From Caryophanales bacterium UBA6768 (lineage in GTDB: Bacteria; Bacillota; Bacilli; Bacillales_D; Amphibacillaceae): 64,000 bases of DNA. Every line of letters begins with the position of its first letter. The first letter of the stretch is position 1. A program made the translations under genes and the position numbers. The notes under the pieces were generated by a model, which was not told where the DNA came from, made no database searches, and was given only the letters and a program-made list of their open reading frames with translations. The stretch spans positions 1-64,000 of the forward strand of contig DKGO01000082.1 of NCBI GenBank assembly GCA_002453315.1, in the 5' to 3' direction. Positions 54,225 through 64,000 of the stretch are shown here, in pieces.

Positions 54225-55364
54225 TTACTTCAGCAATTGTTTAGCAATTACTATTTTTTGAATTTCATTCGTTCCTTCATATATTTCCGTCACCTTAGCA
54301 TCCCTAAAAAATTGTTCTACAGGATAATCTTCTGTATAACCATAGCCTCCAAAAATTTGGACAGCCTCTATAGCTACTTTCATTGCTGTTTTTGAAGCAA
54401 ACATCTTTGCCATTGAGACCTCTTTGATACATGGCTGATTTTGAGTCATTTTATTTGCAGCCTGATAGACAAGTAATCTTGCCGCTTCTATATCCGTTTT
54501 CATATTGGCTAATTTAAATGAAATACCTTGTTGGTGTGCAATAGGTTTACCAAATTGGTTTCGCTCTTTCGCATAAGCAACTGCATGTTCTAAAGCACCT
54601 TCCGCTATTCCGAGGGATTGAGCTGCAATACCAATTCTGCCGACATTTAAATTAGCCATTGCAATTTTGAATCCTTCGCCTTCTTCGCCAAGTAATTGGT
54701 CCTTTCCAATGATACTTTGATCAAATGTTAATTCAACTGTGCTCGTTCCCCTTAAACCCATTTTATGTTCACTTTTTCCAACTGATAAACCATTCGTATC
54801 TTTTGGAATAATAAACGCACTCATCCCTTTATATTCGTCACCTTCATATAATTGTGCAAATGTGATAAAGGTATCAGCTTCCTTACCATTCGTTATAAAA
54901 ATTTTCGAGCCATTCAAAATGTAATGCTCATCTTCGCCTTGGGCTCTTAGTTTTATATTTGATGCATCTGACCCTGCATTTGATTCAGTTAATGCAAACG
55001 CCCCTAAATATTCTCCAGTTGCTAATTTGGTGACAAAACGTTCTTTTTGGGCCTCAGTTCCAAATTCCAAAATAGGATTAGTACCGACAGAGGTATGAAC
55101 GGATAAAATGACACCAATGGCAGGGCTTACCTTAGATATTTCATGAATTGTCATGACATAATTAATAAAATCCATGCCACTTCCACCATATTTTTCGGGA
55201 ATAGAAATCCCCATTAACCCTTGTTCACCCATTTTCCCTATAACGTCTTTTGGAAAATAATGTTCCGTTTCCATCTTATCCACTACGGGTACAATTTCCT
55301 TTTGAATAAATTGACGCACCATTCGTTGCATCATTATTTGTTCATCGGTAAATATAAACGTCAT
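54225..55364 (-). CDS. Acyl-CoA dehydrogenase (short-chain type)
   Basis: This 379-residue paralogue of its neighbour has [57 protein letters not shown] and the catalytic Glu in [13 protein letters not shown]. Having two such enzymes in one operon suggests one for butyryl-CoA and one for branched substrates such as isobutyryl- or 2-methylbutyryl-CoA. The start follows GAGGATTTGCG. Confidence 0.93.
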   Translation of the reverse strand: MTFIFTDEQIMMQRMVRQFIQKEIVPVVDKMETEHYFPKDVIGKMGEQGLMGISIPEKYGGSGMDFINYVMTIHEISKVSPAIGVILSVHTSVGTNPILEFGTEAQKERFVTKLATGEYLGAFALTESNAGSDASNIKLRAQGEDEHYILNGSKIFITNGKEADTFITFAQLYEGDEYKGMSAFIIPKDTNGLSVGKSEHKMGLRGTSTVELTFDQSIIGKDQLLGEEGEGFKIAMANLNVGRIGIAAQSLGIAEGALEHAVAYAKERNQFGKPIAHQQGISFKLANMKTDIEAARLLVYQAANKMTQNQPCIKEVSMAKMFASKTAMKVAIEAVQIFGGYGYTEDYPVEQFFRDAKVTEIYEGTNEIQKIVIAKQLLK

Positions 55365-55439
55365 CGCAAATCCTCACTTTCTCCAAATGTCAATATTACT
55401 TTCTCATGTGAATGACGTTTTAAAAAAGTATATCATCAA

Positions 55440-56291
55440 TTATTCATACACATAAAATCCTCGGCCAGACTTTTTGCCGTACCAACCTGCCTTAACATAC
55501 TGCTTTAGTAATGGGCATGGTCGATATTTACTGTCAGAAAATCCATCATACAATACTTCCATAATATAAAGACAAGTATCAAGACCAATAAAATCAGCCA
55601 ATGTTAATGGACCCATTGGATGATTCATCCCTAATTTCATTACGGTATCAACATCTTCTACCGATGCAACACCTTCATAAACGGTGTAAATTGCTTCATT
55701 AATCATCGGCATTAATACCCGATTGGCAACAAAACCTGGGAAATCATTCACTTCAACTGAAGTCTTATTTAGCTGTTTTGTCACTGAAGCAATCAGATTA
55801 TATGTCGCATCATTCGTTTGAATAGCACGAATAATTTCTACTAGCTTCATTACAGGAACAGGATTCATAAAGTGCATGCCAATTACTTTTTCCGGGCGAT
55901 TTGTTGCTGCAGCCATTTCAGTAATTGATAAAGATGATGTATTTGTTGCTAATATCGTTTTTTCCGGCAAAATTCTATCCAACTTTTGAAACATTTCTAT
56001 TTTAATTTCTAATTGTTCTATGATTGCTTCAACGACTAGATCACTCGTTATTAGATCATCCATCTCCGTTGTCGTTGTTAATCTTGAAAGTATAGCTTGT
56101 TTTTCTTCTTCTGTCATTCTTTCTTTTGTCACATGACGACTTAACGTTTCCTCAATAAAAGTAAACCCTTTGTCTAATGCCTTTTCATTAATGTCATATA
56201 GTGTCACTTCATAATTAGCCTGTGCAAACACTTGGGCAATACCGGCGCCCATCTGCCCCGCACCTATAACTGCTACTTGTTTAATTTCCAC
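55440..56291 (-). CDS. 3-hydroxybutyryl-CoA dehydrogenase
   Basis: The enzyme of about 283 residues has the NAD motif VAVIGAGQMGAGIAQ, the conserved GMHFMNPVPVMKLVE with the catalytic His, and LADFIGLDTCLYIMEVL in the C-terminal helical domain. A GTG at 56291 follows GGAGG by eight bases; the upstream ATG overlaps that site. It oxidises 3-hydroxybutyryl-CoA to acetoacetyl-CoA (MmgB/Hbd type). It lies 90 bp after the thiolase gene. Confidence 0.94.
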   Translation of the reverse strand: MEIKQVAVIGAGQMGAGIAQVFAQANYEVTLYDINEKALDKGFTFIEETLSRHVTKERMTEEEKQAILSRLTTTTEMDDLITSDLVVEAIIEQLEIKIEMFQKLDRILPEKTILATNTSSLSITEMAAATNRPEKVIGMHFMNPVPVMKLVEIIRAIQTNDATYNLIASVTKQLNKTSVEVNDFPGFVANRVLMPMINEAIYTVYEGVASVEDVDTVMKLGMNHPMGPLTLADFIGLDTCLYIMEVLYDGFSDSKYRPCPLLKQYVKAGWYGKKSGRGFYVYE

Positions 56292-56398
56292 TAAGCCAAC
56301 CTCCATACTATACTTTTCTTAATTAGTTTCATCTTTGTTGAGAAAGGTATACCCCCTTTCATTCTGAGGTCATATCCGAATAAAAGGAGGAATTATTT

Positions 56399-57586
56399 TT
56401 ACTGTTTTGGTACTTCAATTAATACTGCATCACCTTGGCCACCACCACTACAAATTGCAGCAATGCCTAGTCCACCACCACGACGCTTTAGTTCATGAAT
56501 AAGTGTTAATATAATCCGTGACCCACTTGCACCAATCGGGTGACCCAACGCTACGGCACCTCCATTAACATTTACTTTTTCAGGGTCAAGACCGGCTATT
56601 TTAATACTTGCTAATGACACAGCCGCAAATGCTTCATTAATTTCATATAAATCAATATCAGCTATTGTTTTGCCTGTTTTTTCTAATAATTGATTGATAA
56701 CAATCCCAGGAGTTTCAGGGAATCTTTCCGCTTCAACGGCCACTGCTGTATGACCTATGATTGTCGCTAAAGGCTCACTGCCTAATTCCCGTGCTTTTTC
56801 TTCTGACATGATAACAAATGCACTAGCCCCATCATTAATACCTGGGGCGTTCCCAGCTGTAATCGTTCCATCAGCACCAAACACTGGACGAAGTTTTTGT
56901 AGTTTTTCTACGCTCGTATCTTTTCGTGGAGACTCATCAGTGTCAACGACAACAGGGTCCCCTTTGCGTTGTGGTACCTCAACTGGAACTATTTCCTCTT
57001 TAAATTTCCCGTTTTCGATTGATTCAACAGCTCTTTGATGACTACGATATGACCATTCATCTTGTGATTCACGAGTCAATTCAAATTCTTCTGCAGTGCT
57101 GTTACCATATGTCCCCATATGGACACCTTTAAATGAACAAGTCAATCCATCATGAACCATCATATCTATTGCCTTTTGATCACCCATCCGGTATCCCCAC
57201 CGTGCATTCGGTAAGATGTAAGGGGCATTACTCATGCTTTCCATACCACCAGCGACAACGACAGATTCATCACCTAAACGAATGAGTTGTTCAGCCATAG
57301 TTACGCTTCGCATTCCCGATGCACAAACTTTATTAATTGTTTCCGTTCTAACTTCCCAAGGAATACCTGCCCCTTTGGCTGCCTGTCTTGAAGGAAGTTG
57401 ACCTTGCCCACCTTGTAAAACGTTCCCCATGATAACAGTACCGATATCACTTTCCTTAATTCCCGCACGATCAACTGCTGCTCTTATTGCCTTTGCCCCT
57501 AACTGTGATGCCGTTAAATCCTTTAAGCCACCCCCAAAACGGCCGAATGGTGTTCTTGCTCCTGACATAATAACTGCTCTTTGCAT
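56399..57586 (-). CDS. Acetyl-CoA acetyltransferase (thiolase)
   Basis: The 395-residue thiolase has the acyl-accepting Cys in TINKVCASGMRSV, then INEAFAAVSLA, GGAVALGHPIGASGSRI and the second catalytic Cys in AAICSGGGQGDAV. It cleaves acetoacetyl-CoA to two acetyl-CoA, or the reverse. It is the first gene of the operon thl-hbd-acd-acd-TetR-icmF, behind a promoter with an overlapping palindrome. The start follows AAGGAGATGG. Confidence 0.95.
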   Translation of the reverse strand: MQRAVIMSGARTPFGRFGGGLKDLTASQLGAKAIRAAVDRAGIKESDIGTVIMGNVLQGGQGQLPSRQAAKGAGIPWEVRTETINKVCASGMRSVTMAEQLIRLGDESVVVAGGMESMSNAPYILPNARWGYRMGDQKAIDMMVHDGLTCSFKGVHMGTYGNSTAEEFELTRESQDEWSYRSHQRAVESIENGKFKEEIVPVEVPQRKGDPVVVDTDESPRKDTSVEKLQKLRPVFGADGTITAGNAPGINDGASAFVIMSEEKARELGSEPLATIIGHTAVAVEAERFPETPGIVINQLLEKTGKTIADIDLYEINEAFAAVSLASIKIAGLDPEKVNVNGGAVALGHPIGASGSRIILTLIHELKRRGGGLGIAAICSGGGQGDAVLIEVPKQ

Positions 57587-57636
57587 AATTCCATCTCCTT
57601 ATATAATATTATTTTTATTCTTATTATTTGTCTATA

Positions 57637-57665
57637 TTATAAATGATAACGTTTGCTTTTGTCGA
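57637..57665 (-). promoter_or_regulatory. Sigma-A promoter of the thiolase-icmF operon
   Basis: On the minus strand TCGACA (plus-strand 57660-57665) and TATAAT (57637-57642) are separated by 17 bp. The start codon lies about 50 bp downstream. Confidence 0.7.
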
Positions 57666-57675
57666 GCGAACGCTC
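57664..57675. promoter_or_regulatory. Palindromic operator overlapping the -35
   Basis: GAGCG-AA-CGCTC is a perfect palindrome whose left end overlaps the -35 hexamer of the thiolase promoter. Its size and placement fit a TetR-type repressor site. The TetR gene in this operon is the natural candidate; no second copy was found in the other gaps of the operon. Confidence 0.55.
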
Positions 57676-57727
57676 AATCAAAATTGCTTTTACTCTTTTT
57701 AGGTTTATTTTTATACAATTAAGCATA

Positions 57728-57766
57728 AAAAAACATACTACCATTCGTATTGATAATAGTAGTATG
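57728..57766 (-). terminator. Terminator after fadF
   Basis: CATACTACTAT and ATGGTAGTATG (plus-strand 57756-57766 and 57734-57744) form an 11 bp stem with one wobble, followed by TTTTTTT on the minus strand. It separates fadF from the thiolase operon. Confidence 0.85.
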
Positions 57767-57778
57767 ATAAAAGTTAAC

Positions 57779-59896
57779 TTATGCTGTTTTACTTTCTTCT
57801 TCAACAAAGACAGATAAGGCTAATATTTCTGCCACATCCAATGTACTAATGTCCTGATCTACTTCCTTCGCCTTCGTTCCATCACTTAACATCGTTAAAC
57901 AGAAAGGACAGGCACTTGAGATGATTGTTGGTTTTACTTCTAATGCTTGTTCCGTTCGAGCGACATTAATTCTATTTCCTGTCGTCTCCTCTGTCCACAT
58001 GAGACCACCACCGGCACCACAACACATTCCATTTTCTTTCGACCTAACCATTTCGACAAGCTCTAAACCTGGGATAGATTTTAAAATTTCCCTTGGGGGG
58101 TCATACACTCCATTGTAACGACCTAAATAACATGAATCATGATAAGTAAGTCGTTGTTCGATTCGGCCTTTTGGCTCAAGTTTGCCTTCCATTACTAGGT
58201 CATATAACATTTGTGTGTGATGAATTACCTCAGCTTCATAGCCGAAATCTGGATACTCATTTTTAAATATGTTGTATGCATGTGGATCAATCGTTACAAT
58301 TTTTGTCACATTATTTTTTACAAATTCTTTAATATTTTTCTCGGCAATTTCTTGGAATAAAAATTCATTACCAATTCTTCTCGCTGTGTCACCAGAATTT
58401 GCTTCTTTATTTCCCAATATTGCAAAATTAACTCCCGCTTTGTTCATTAATTTCGCAAATGCAATCGCTATTTTTTGGCTTCGACTATCATAGGAACCCA
58501 TTGAACTCACCCAGAATAAATAGTCGAATTCCTTTCCTTCCTTTTTTAATTCTTTAACAGTAGGAATGTAGGCCTCTTCATCCAATTCACGCCACTTGAT
58601 TCGGTCTTTTTTCGATAAGCCCCAAGGATTGCCTTGGCGTTCAATATTCATGACAGCGCGTTGGGCCTCGGGATCCATTTTCCCTTCCGTCATGACTAAA
58701 TAACGACGCATATCGAGAATTTGTCCTACATGTTCATTCATGACAGGACAAGCATCCTCACAATTACGACATGTTGTACATCCAGCTAATTCTTCTTCTG
58801 TAATGACATCACCAATCATACTAATAGTACTCATTTCAGCCATTGCTTCTTCGCGCCCCATAGCCGCTAATTGATTGCCCCTAGTTGTAGAAAATGCATA
58901 AGAAGGAACCCAGGCGGTTTTACCCGTGATGGCTGCACCTTTTTCAGTTAAATGGTCCCGAAGTTTAATCATAATGTCCATTGGTGACAACATTTTCCCT
59001 GTGCCTGTCGCTGGACATACGTCTGTACAACGACCACATTCGACACAAGCATAGAAATCTAACATTTGTCGCTGGTCAAAGTCCTCTACTTTTCCAACCC
59101 CAAACGTCATTTCCTCTTCATTTTCCATCTCTTCTTCATCAAAATCAAAGCTAATTGTTTTCATTTTACCCGGTACACGTTTACTTAAAAACACATTGAT
59201 CGGTGCTGCAATTAAATGGGCATGCTTCGATTGAGGTATGTAAATTAAAAATGTTAAAATCGTAATCGTATGGATCCACCAAGCAATAAAAAACACAACC
59301 ATGGCAACGGCTGGAGGTAACCAACCAAACAAAAATGCAATACCACTTGCAACAGGCTCTGTCCAAGTTCCCGCCTCACCAAGCCATACTTTCAACATCC
59401 CGTTTCCCAGCAAAACAGACACCATTAAAGTCCCAATGAAGACTAAAACTAATCCCGCATAAAAACCTTTTTTCAAGCGGACAATTCGTTCGATATAACG
59501 GCGATAAAATGCCCAAATGACTGCAACAAGAATAGTTAAAGTGACAATTTCCTGAAAGAAAGTCATCCCAGGATAAAGCGGTCCTAATGGTAGATGATTT
59601 CCGGGTGATAGCCCTTTAATAAACATATCGATTGCACCAAATTGTACTAATAAAAATCCATAAAACATCATCACGTGGATGATACCCGATTTCTTATCCT
59701 TTAATAACTTTGACTGCCCAAACACGATAACCCATATATCCTTTAATCTTTCTTTAATTGCTAAATCAAATGGGGCTTCTTTCCCTAATTTTATATAAGC
59801 GACTCTTGTCGCAATTAATTTAACAAATAAAAATATTCCATATAATGTGATAGCAATAAATGCGATTAGATTTATTAGTAAAAACGTTTCCATCAT
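57779..59896 (-). CDS. fadF: Fe-S oxidoreductase FadF
   Basis: The 705-residue membrane protein has five or six N-terminal helices of nitrate-reductase-gamma type. Two 4Fe-4S motifs follow (CVECGRCTDVCPATGTGK and CTTCRNCEDACPVMNEH). Two CCG-type domains come last, with CYLGRYNGVYD and CCGAGGGLMW, as in heterodisulfide reductase subunits. FadF is proposed to pass electrons from ETF, reduced by acyl-CoA dehydrogenases, into the menaquinone pool. It has its own unit upstream of the thiolase operon, with AGGAGGAAG before the ATG. Confidence 0.93.
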   Translation of the reverse strand: MMETFLLINLIAFIAITLYGIFLFVKLIATRVAYIKLGKEAPFDLAIKERLKDIWVIVFGQSKLLKDKKSGIIHVMMFYGFLLVQFGAIDMFIKGLSPGNHLPLGPLYPGMTFFQEIVTLTILVAVIWAFYRRYIERIVRLKKGFYAGLVLVFIGTLMVSVLLGNGMLKVWLGEAGTWTEPVASGIAFLFGWLPPAVAMVVFFIAWWIHTITILTFLIYIPQSKHAHLIAAPINVFLSKRVPGKMKTISFDFDEEEMENEEEMTFGVGKVEDFDQRQMLDFYACVECGRCTDVCPATGTGKMLSPMDIMIKLRDHLTEKGAAITGKTAWVPSYAFSTTRGNQLAAMGREEAMAEMSTISMIGDVITEEELAGCTTCRNCEDACPVMNEHVGQILDMRRYLVMTEGKMDPEAQRAVMNIERQGNPWGLSKKDRIKWRELDEEAYIPTVKELKKEGKEFDYLFWVSSMGSYDSRSQKIAIAFAKLMNKAGVNFAILGNKEANSGDTARRIGNEFLFQEIAEKNIKEFVKNNVTKIVTIDPHAYNIFKNEYPDFGYEAEVIHHTQMLYDLVMEGKLEPKGRIEQRLTYHDSCYLGRYNGVYDPPREILKSIPGLELVEMVRSKENGMCCGAGGGLMWTEETTGNRINVARTEQALEVKPTIISSACPFCLTMLSDGTKAKEVDQDISTLDVAEILALSVFVEEESKTA

Positions 59897-60019
59897 TCTT
59901 CCTCCTCGTTATCTAGCTGTATCTTCACGTTTTCTCTATTTTAAACAGGATTGACAATACAGTCAAACAGAAGCCGTTTACGTGGGCTTACTACATTGAA
60001 CATCTTTTTTACAAACTAA

Positions 60020-61696
60020 CTACATTTTCTCTGGTGCCGAAACCCCTATCACCCGTAACACATTTGCTACCGTTATTTTAACTGCCTTCATTAAAGCAAT
60101 TCTAGCATTAGTTAATCCTTCATGTTTTTCGTTAATGACCTTTTCAGCATTGTAAAAGCTATGTAAAGCTGTTGCTAAATCAAATGCATATTGAGTCATA
60201 CGATAAGGTTCTTCTCTTTTTGCTGACTCTTTAATGACACTTGGAAATTGTGCTAGCTGTTTAATTAAATCTATTTCTTTTTCCGATGTAAGCAAATTGA
60301 CACGATAATTTTTTTCATTATCTACATTAAAGCCTTTTTCTTTTGCTTGTTTTAGCATCGTACAAACACGTGCATGGGCATATTGCACATAATAAACAGG
60401 ATTTTCATTCGATTGGGTCCGTGCCAAGTCCAAATTAAAGTCTAATTTTGAATCGTTCGAACGCATGATGAAGAAATAGCGAACAGCATCAACACCGACA
60501 TCGTCCATTAAATCCTTTAAGGTAATCATTTTTCCAGTCCTTTTACTCATCCGGACAATTTCACCGTTTTCAATGGCATTAACCATTTGGATGATTTTGA
60601 CTGAAAGTGCCTCTTTAGGATAACCTAGTGCTTGGATGGCTGCTGACATTCTCGGTATATAACCGTGATGATCTGCTCCCCAAACATTAATGACCTTTTC
60701 AAATCCTCGTTCTAATTTATTTTGATGATAGGAAATATCTGGTGTTAAATACGTGTAAGTACCATCTTTTTTAATTAAGACACGGTCTTTATCATCGCCA
60801 AAATCGGTTGATTTAAACCATGTTGCTCCATCATTTTCATAAATATATCCCTTTTCTTGAAGCAATTCCAATGTTCGATTGATTTCCCCACTTTCGTATA
60901 ATGAGGTTTCCGAAAACCATCGATCAAATTCGACACCAAACTCTGTTAGGTCTTTTTTTATTTTCTCTAGTTCATACTCAAGGCCATATTTCCGGAAAAA
61001 GGCTAGTCTATCATGCTCATCCTTTGAAACCCATTCATCTTCAAACTCATCAACAAGTCGTTTCCCTAAAGCGACTATATCATCAGCATAATATCCGTCT
61101 TTTGGCATGTCCCTATCGTAACCTAATGCTTGAAAATATCTTGTTTCAATTGATTTTGCCAACTGATCAATTTGATTGCCAGCATCATTAATATAATATT
61201 CACGTTCTACATCGAAACCAGCCGCTACAAGTACATTACAAAGTACATCTCCAAAGGCAGCACCCCGGGCATGACCTAAATGAAGATCCCCCGTCGGGTT
61301 AACAGAAACAAACTCTACTTGTTGCCGTCTATTTTCCCCATAATTTGATGTTCCATATGCATCTTTTTCCTTTAAAATGATATCAACAATTCCGTTTAAA
61401 AAGTTTTTCTTCATAAAAAAGTTAATAAAGCCAGGTCCAGCTATCTCCGCTTTTTCTACCCCAGCTTCCTCTTTATTTAATTGGTCGATGATTTGTTCAG
61501 CGATGACCTTCGGTGACTTTTTCAAATGTCGAGCTAGTTGCATAGCAATATTGGTCGCAAAGTCCCCATGTTCTTTACTCTTCGGAGTCTCTATGTTAAT
61601 TTCAGGGATTTCCATCGATTTATTGGAACTAATAAGTAGAATGGTCTTATTAATTTCAGCTTTTAATGTTGACTCTATCTCAATAAGTAAATCCAT
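60020..61696 (-). CDS. argS: Arginyl-tRNA synthetase
   Basis: The 558-residue class I synthetase has the HIGH-type motif HLGH (139-142) in [18 protein letters not shown] and the KMSKS-type stretch [17 protein letters not shown]-terminal DALR anticodon-binding domain ends in [11 protein letters not shown]. It charges tRNA-Arg. It starts three bases after the DUF1934 gene, as in B. subtilis ywiB-argS. Confidence 0.97.
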   Translation of the reverse strand: MDLLIEIESTLKAEINKTILLISSNKSMEIPEINIETPKSKEHGDFATNIAMQLARHLKKSPKVIAEQIIDQLNKEEAGVEKAEIAGPGFINFFMKKNFLNGIVDIILKEKDAYGTSNYGENRRQQVEFVSVNPTGDLHLGHARGAAFGDVLCNVLVAAGFDVEREYYINDAGNQIDQLAKSIETRYFQALGYDRDMPKDGYYADDIVALGKRLVDEFEDEWVSKDEHDRLAFFRKYGLEYELEKIKKDLTEFGVEFDRWFSETSLYESGEINRTLELLQEKGYIYENDGATWFKSTDFGDDKDRVLIKKDGTYTYLTPDISYHQNKLERGFEKVINVWGADHHGYIPRMSAAIQALGYPKEALSVKIIQMVNAIENGEIVRMSKRTGKMITLKDLMDDVGVDAVRYFFIMRSNDSKLDFNLDLARTQSNENPVYYVQYAHARVCTMLKQAKEKGFNVDNEKNYRVNLLTSEKEIDLIKQLAQFPSVIKESAKREEPYRMTQYAFDLATALHSFYNAEKVINEKHEGLTNARIALMKAVKITVANVLRVIGVSAPEKM

Positions 61697-61699
61697 TGT

Positions 61700-62134
61700 T
61701 TAATTCTCCTCCATATATGTCACAACTAAATGGTGTAAATTAGCTTCACTGTTATTGATAGACAGATGATAAACCATTTCAACTCGACCAGAATTATTTT
61801 TACTCATTACTTGGCGATTAATCATTGTTGTATTCGTCATCATCAACATACTTCCATATGGATATCTATACAAAGATTCCGTTGTTTTATGTAAATGTAA
61901 ACGTTGTAGGAATGACACTTGTCCCGTACATTTCAAATGTACTTTTTCCGATTGAATAATTAATTGCTGCTTCATTTCCCCAAAACGTTCATCAGCCTTG
62001 ATAAAGGTTATGATTTCCATTTTTCCTTGTGTTTTATAGTTACCTTTATATGTTTCTTTTATAACCTCTCCCTTGGTCCCTTGTTTTATCATAGTTTCTA
62101 ATTTAATTTGGATAATTTTCTTTATTACCTGCAA
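61700..62134 (-). CDS. ywiB: DUF1934 (YwiB) family protein
   Basis: The 144-residue protein has alternating beta strands typical of the YwiB calycin-like fold: EVIKETYKGNYKTQGKMEII and GSMLMMTNTTMI are recognisable, with a C-terminal LHHLVVTYMEE. Function is unknown. A TTG start at 62134 is supported by GGGAGAG eight bases upstream. It is the first gene of the pair with argS and is divergent from the penicillin-binding protein. Confidence 0.88.
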   Translation of the reverse strand: MQVIKKIIQIKLETMIKQGTKGEVIKETYKGNYKTQGKMEIITFIKADERFGEMKQQLIIQSEKVHLKCTGQVSFLQRLHLHKTTESLYRYPYGSMLMMTNTTMINRQVMSKNNSGRVEMVYHLSINNSEANLHHLVVTYMEEN

Positions 62135-62307
62135 GGATAAAACTCTCCCACTTAAAAACCTATCATAATAAAAGCGAAATAAGATTTAATCACATTATAA
62201 CGACTTTTTTATAAAATTACCATTCACATTCAGTTAACATCTGTTTATTTTTAAGAAAAATGTTCAATAATGTTAAAGTATTTCAACAATCAAAGGCAGG
62301 CACTAAC

Positions 62308-64000
62308 ATGAAACTTACTCATATTAAGAAAAAAATTTTCATAAGATCTTTTATTACGTTAGCTATTTCGATTTGTCTCTTTTTTGTTACGTTACTTTTA
62401 CTAGGCCCTCCACCAGTCGAATCAGATTTTATTACTGTGTTATTAGACGATGAGGAGAAACCTTTTAACCAAATGGGCGGTCGTCAAGAGCCGATTAGCC
62501 TTAATGAAATGTCACCTTATTTAATTGATGCTACATTAATGATTGAAGACAAAAAGTTTTATCGTCACTTTGGATTTGATATGAAGCGTATTGGACGTGC
62601 CACAATAAATAATTTGCAAGCAGGTGAATTAAAAGAAGGGGCAAGTACAATTACACAACAATATGCCAAAAATTTATATTTGACTCAAGAAAAAACATGG
62701 ATCAGAAAAATAAAAGAGGCTTTTTATACCATTCGATTAGAAATGTTTTATTCTAAGGATGAAATTTTATCAGGTTATTTAAATACTATTTATTATGGCC
62801 ATGGAGCTTATGGCATAGAGGCTGCTAGTCAATTTTATTTCCAAAAACATGCGAGTCAATTAAGTTTAGCGGAAGCAGCCATGTTAGTTGGAATTCCTAA
62901 AGGCCCAACTTACTATTCCCCTTTTAATGATTGGGAACGTGCCTTTGAAAGGCAACAATATATCTTAACACTGTTACATGAAAATGATACCATATCCGAA
63001 AAGGTTTTTCACAAGGCCTTACAAGAGGACCTTCAATTTCAAGAAAACGATGTCCCGATTTCGTTTGCTTCCTATTTTGAAGATGTCGTTATTAAAGAGG
63101 CTGCAAACTTATTACAAACAGATATCGCTTCAATTAAAAATAGTGGATATAAGATTTTCACAACATTAAACCGACAATTCCAAACTGATTTAACGGCTAC
63201 TGTACAGAAAAATATTGATGAGAATAGTAACATCCAAATTGGAGTTGTCTCCATTAACCCTAATGATGGTTCTATCGTCGCGTTAGTAGGTGGTCGACAT
63301 TATGAAGAAAGCCCGTTTAATCGGGCGACAGATGCCAAAAGGATGGTAGGGTCTACTTTCAAACCATTTGTTTATTATACGGCTTTGGAGGAAGGATTTA
63401 CTCCTGCAACAATGTTAAAAAGCGAGCCAACAGCATTTACTTTCGCAAATAACCAACATTATCAACCTAAAAACTATAATGGATACTATGCTAACAAACC
63501 GATTACCCTCGCTCAAGCTATCGCATTATCTGATAATATTTATGCTGTAAAAACAAACATTTATGTTACACCTGAAAAAGTAATTGATACTGCCAAAAAA
63601 ATGGGCATTTCAAGTGATTTACCAAGTGTCCCTTCCTTAGCATTAGGTAGTGCATCGATATCTGTTGAAGAGATGACAGTTGCCTACGGCATCCTTGCCA
63701 ATGGTGGAAAATATATTAATAGCCATACCATTACAAAAATTATGAATCCACAAGGGAGGGTTCTTTATGAGCGACCACTGGTGAAAGGAAGTCAAATTCT
63801 CGATGAAGACAAATCATTTGTTTTAACCCATTTGTTAACTGGTATGTTTGATGAATCATTAAATGGATACATGAGTGTCACTGGTGCATCTATGATTCCT
63901 AATCTTTCCCATATATATGCCGGTAAATCAGGTACAACGAAATATGATAGCTGGATGATTGGGTATAGCCCTTATTTGGTGACGGGTGTATGGGCTGGTT
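62308..64000 (+). CDS. Class A penicillin-binding protein, C-terminus outside the window
   Basis: The frame stays open from the ATG at 62308 to the window edge (564 codons). One N-terminal membrane helix (about 11-33) is followed by a GT51 transglycosylase with IEDKKFYRHFGFD and GASTITQQYAKN. The transpeptidase has the SxxK nucleophile in GSTFKPFVYY, SDN in LSDNIYAVKTN, and KSGT in GKSGTTKYDSWM. It polymerises and cross-links peptidoglycan. Context beside ywiB-argS suggests similarity to sporulation-linked PbpG, but this is not proved. It is divergent from ywiB across 173 bp. Confidence 0.95.
   Translation, partial: MKLTHIKKKIFIRSFITLAISICLFFVTLLLLGPPPVESDFITVLLDDEEKPFNQMGGRQEPISLNEMSPYLIDATLMIEDKKFYRHFGFDMKRIGRATINNLQAGELKEGASTITQQYAKNLYLTQEKTWIRKIKEAFYTIRLEMFYSKDEILSGYLNTIYYGHGAYGIEAASQFYFQKHASQLSLAEAAMLVGIPKGPTYYSPFNDWERAFERQQYILTLLHENDTISEKVFHKALQEDLQFQENDVPISFASYFEDVVIKEAANLLQTDIASIKNSGYKIFTTLNRQFQTDLTATVQKNIDENSNIQIGVVSINPNDGSIVALVGGRHYEESPFNRATDAKRMVGSTFKPFVYYTALEEGFTPATMLKSEPTAFTFANNQHYQPKNYNGYYANKPITLAQAIALSDNIYAVKTNIYVTPEKVIDTAKKMGISSDLPSVPSLALGSASISVEEMTVAYGILANGGKYINSHTITKIMNPQGRVLYERPLVKGSQILDEDKSFVLTHLLTGMFDESLNGYMSVTGASMIPNLSHIYAGKSGTTKYDSWMIGYSPYLVTGVWAG

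Overview
The window is about 36% G+C chromosomal DNA from an endospore-forming member of the Bacillaceae; the exact genus is not determined. Support comes from the long B. subtilis-like block rpoE-pyrG-fba-tal-murA2-glpX-rho-rpmE-prfA-prmC-spoIIR-ywlC-mntP-ywlE-rpiB-ywlG-glyA-upp, from spore genes (spoIIR and two coat proteins), a leader with T-box features, strong AGGAGG ribosome binding sites, and frequent TTG/GTG starts. Nothing suggests a phage or plasmid.

Region 1 (1-12.5 kb) is accessory metabolism and spore/envelope genes: a truncated dicarboxylate/amino-acid symporter, a YeiH-type transporter, a tyrosine phenol-lyase with a YheO-like regulator beside it, a CotY/CotZ coat protein, a small thioredoxin, a CoA-disulfide-reductase-like flavoprotein with an NCS2 permease, a CotF-domain protein, an LTA synthase and a cold-shock protein. 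Region 2 (12.5-15.9 kb) is a decaying or fast-changing stretch. It holds a frameshifted SDR gene, an intact paiB, a 7 x 51 bp tandem hairpin repeat, and an XRE regulator with both a stop and a frameshift. Region 3 (15.9-25.4 kb) is the complete ilvB-ilvN-ilvC-leuA-leuB-leuC-leuD-ilvA operon, with a T-box leader at one end and a terminator at the other. Its threonine dehydratase has no ATG/GTG/TTG at the expected start.

Region 4 (25.6-30.3 kb) carries modABC for molybdate uptake and a TetR-SGNH hydrolase-SDR operon. Region 5 (30.4-48.8 kb) is the conserved housekeeping block, nearly all on the minus strand: nucleotide salvage, one-carbon metabolism, translation termination, gluconeogenesis/glycolysis, peptidoglycan precursor synthesis and CTP synthesis. 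Compared with B. subtilis as I remember it, spo0F and tdk are missing from their usual places, the L31 gene next to rho is the zinc-free type, and a chemoreceptor gene overlaps the arginine phosphatase gene.

Region 6 (49.1-60 kb) is an acyl-CoA catabolic operon (thiolase, 3-hydroxyacyl-CoA dehydrogenase, two acyl-CoA dehydrogenases, TetR regulator, fused isobutyryl-CoA mutase IcmF). It is preceded by a promoter whose -35 is overlapped by a palindrome, and by fadF in its own unit. The enzymes fit conversion of isobutyryl-CoA to butyryl-CoA and on to acetyl-CoA, with only a crotonase missing locally. Region 7 (60-64 kb) has argS, a DUF1934 gene and a divergent class A penicillin-binding protein cut by the window end. 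I found no CRISPR array, rRNA, tRNA or intact insertion sequence. The most unusual non-coding structures are the 51 bp repeat array and a small nested three-way-junction palindrome at 2.74-2.81 kb.
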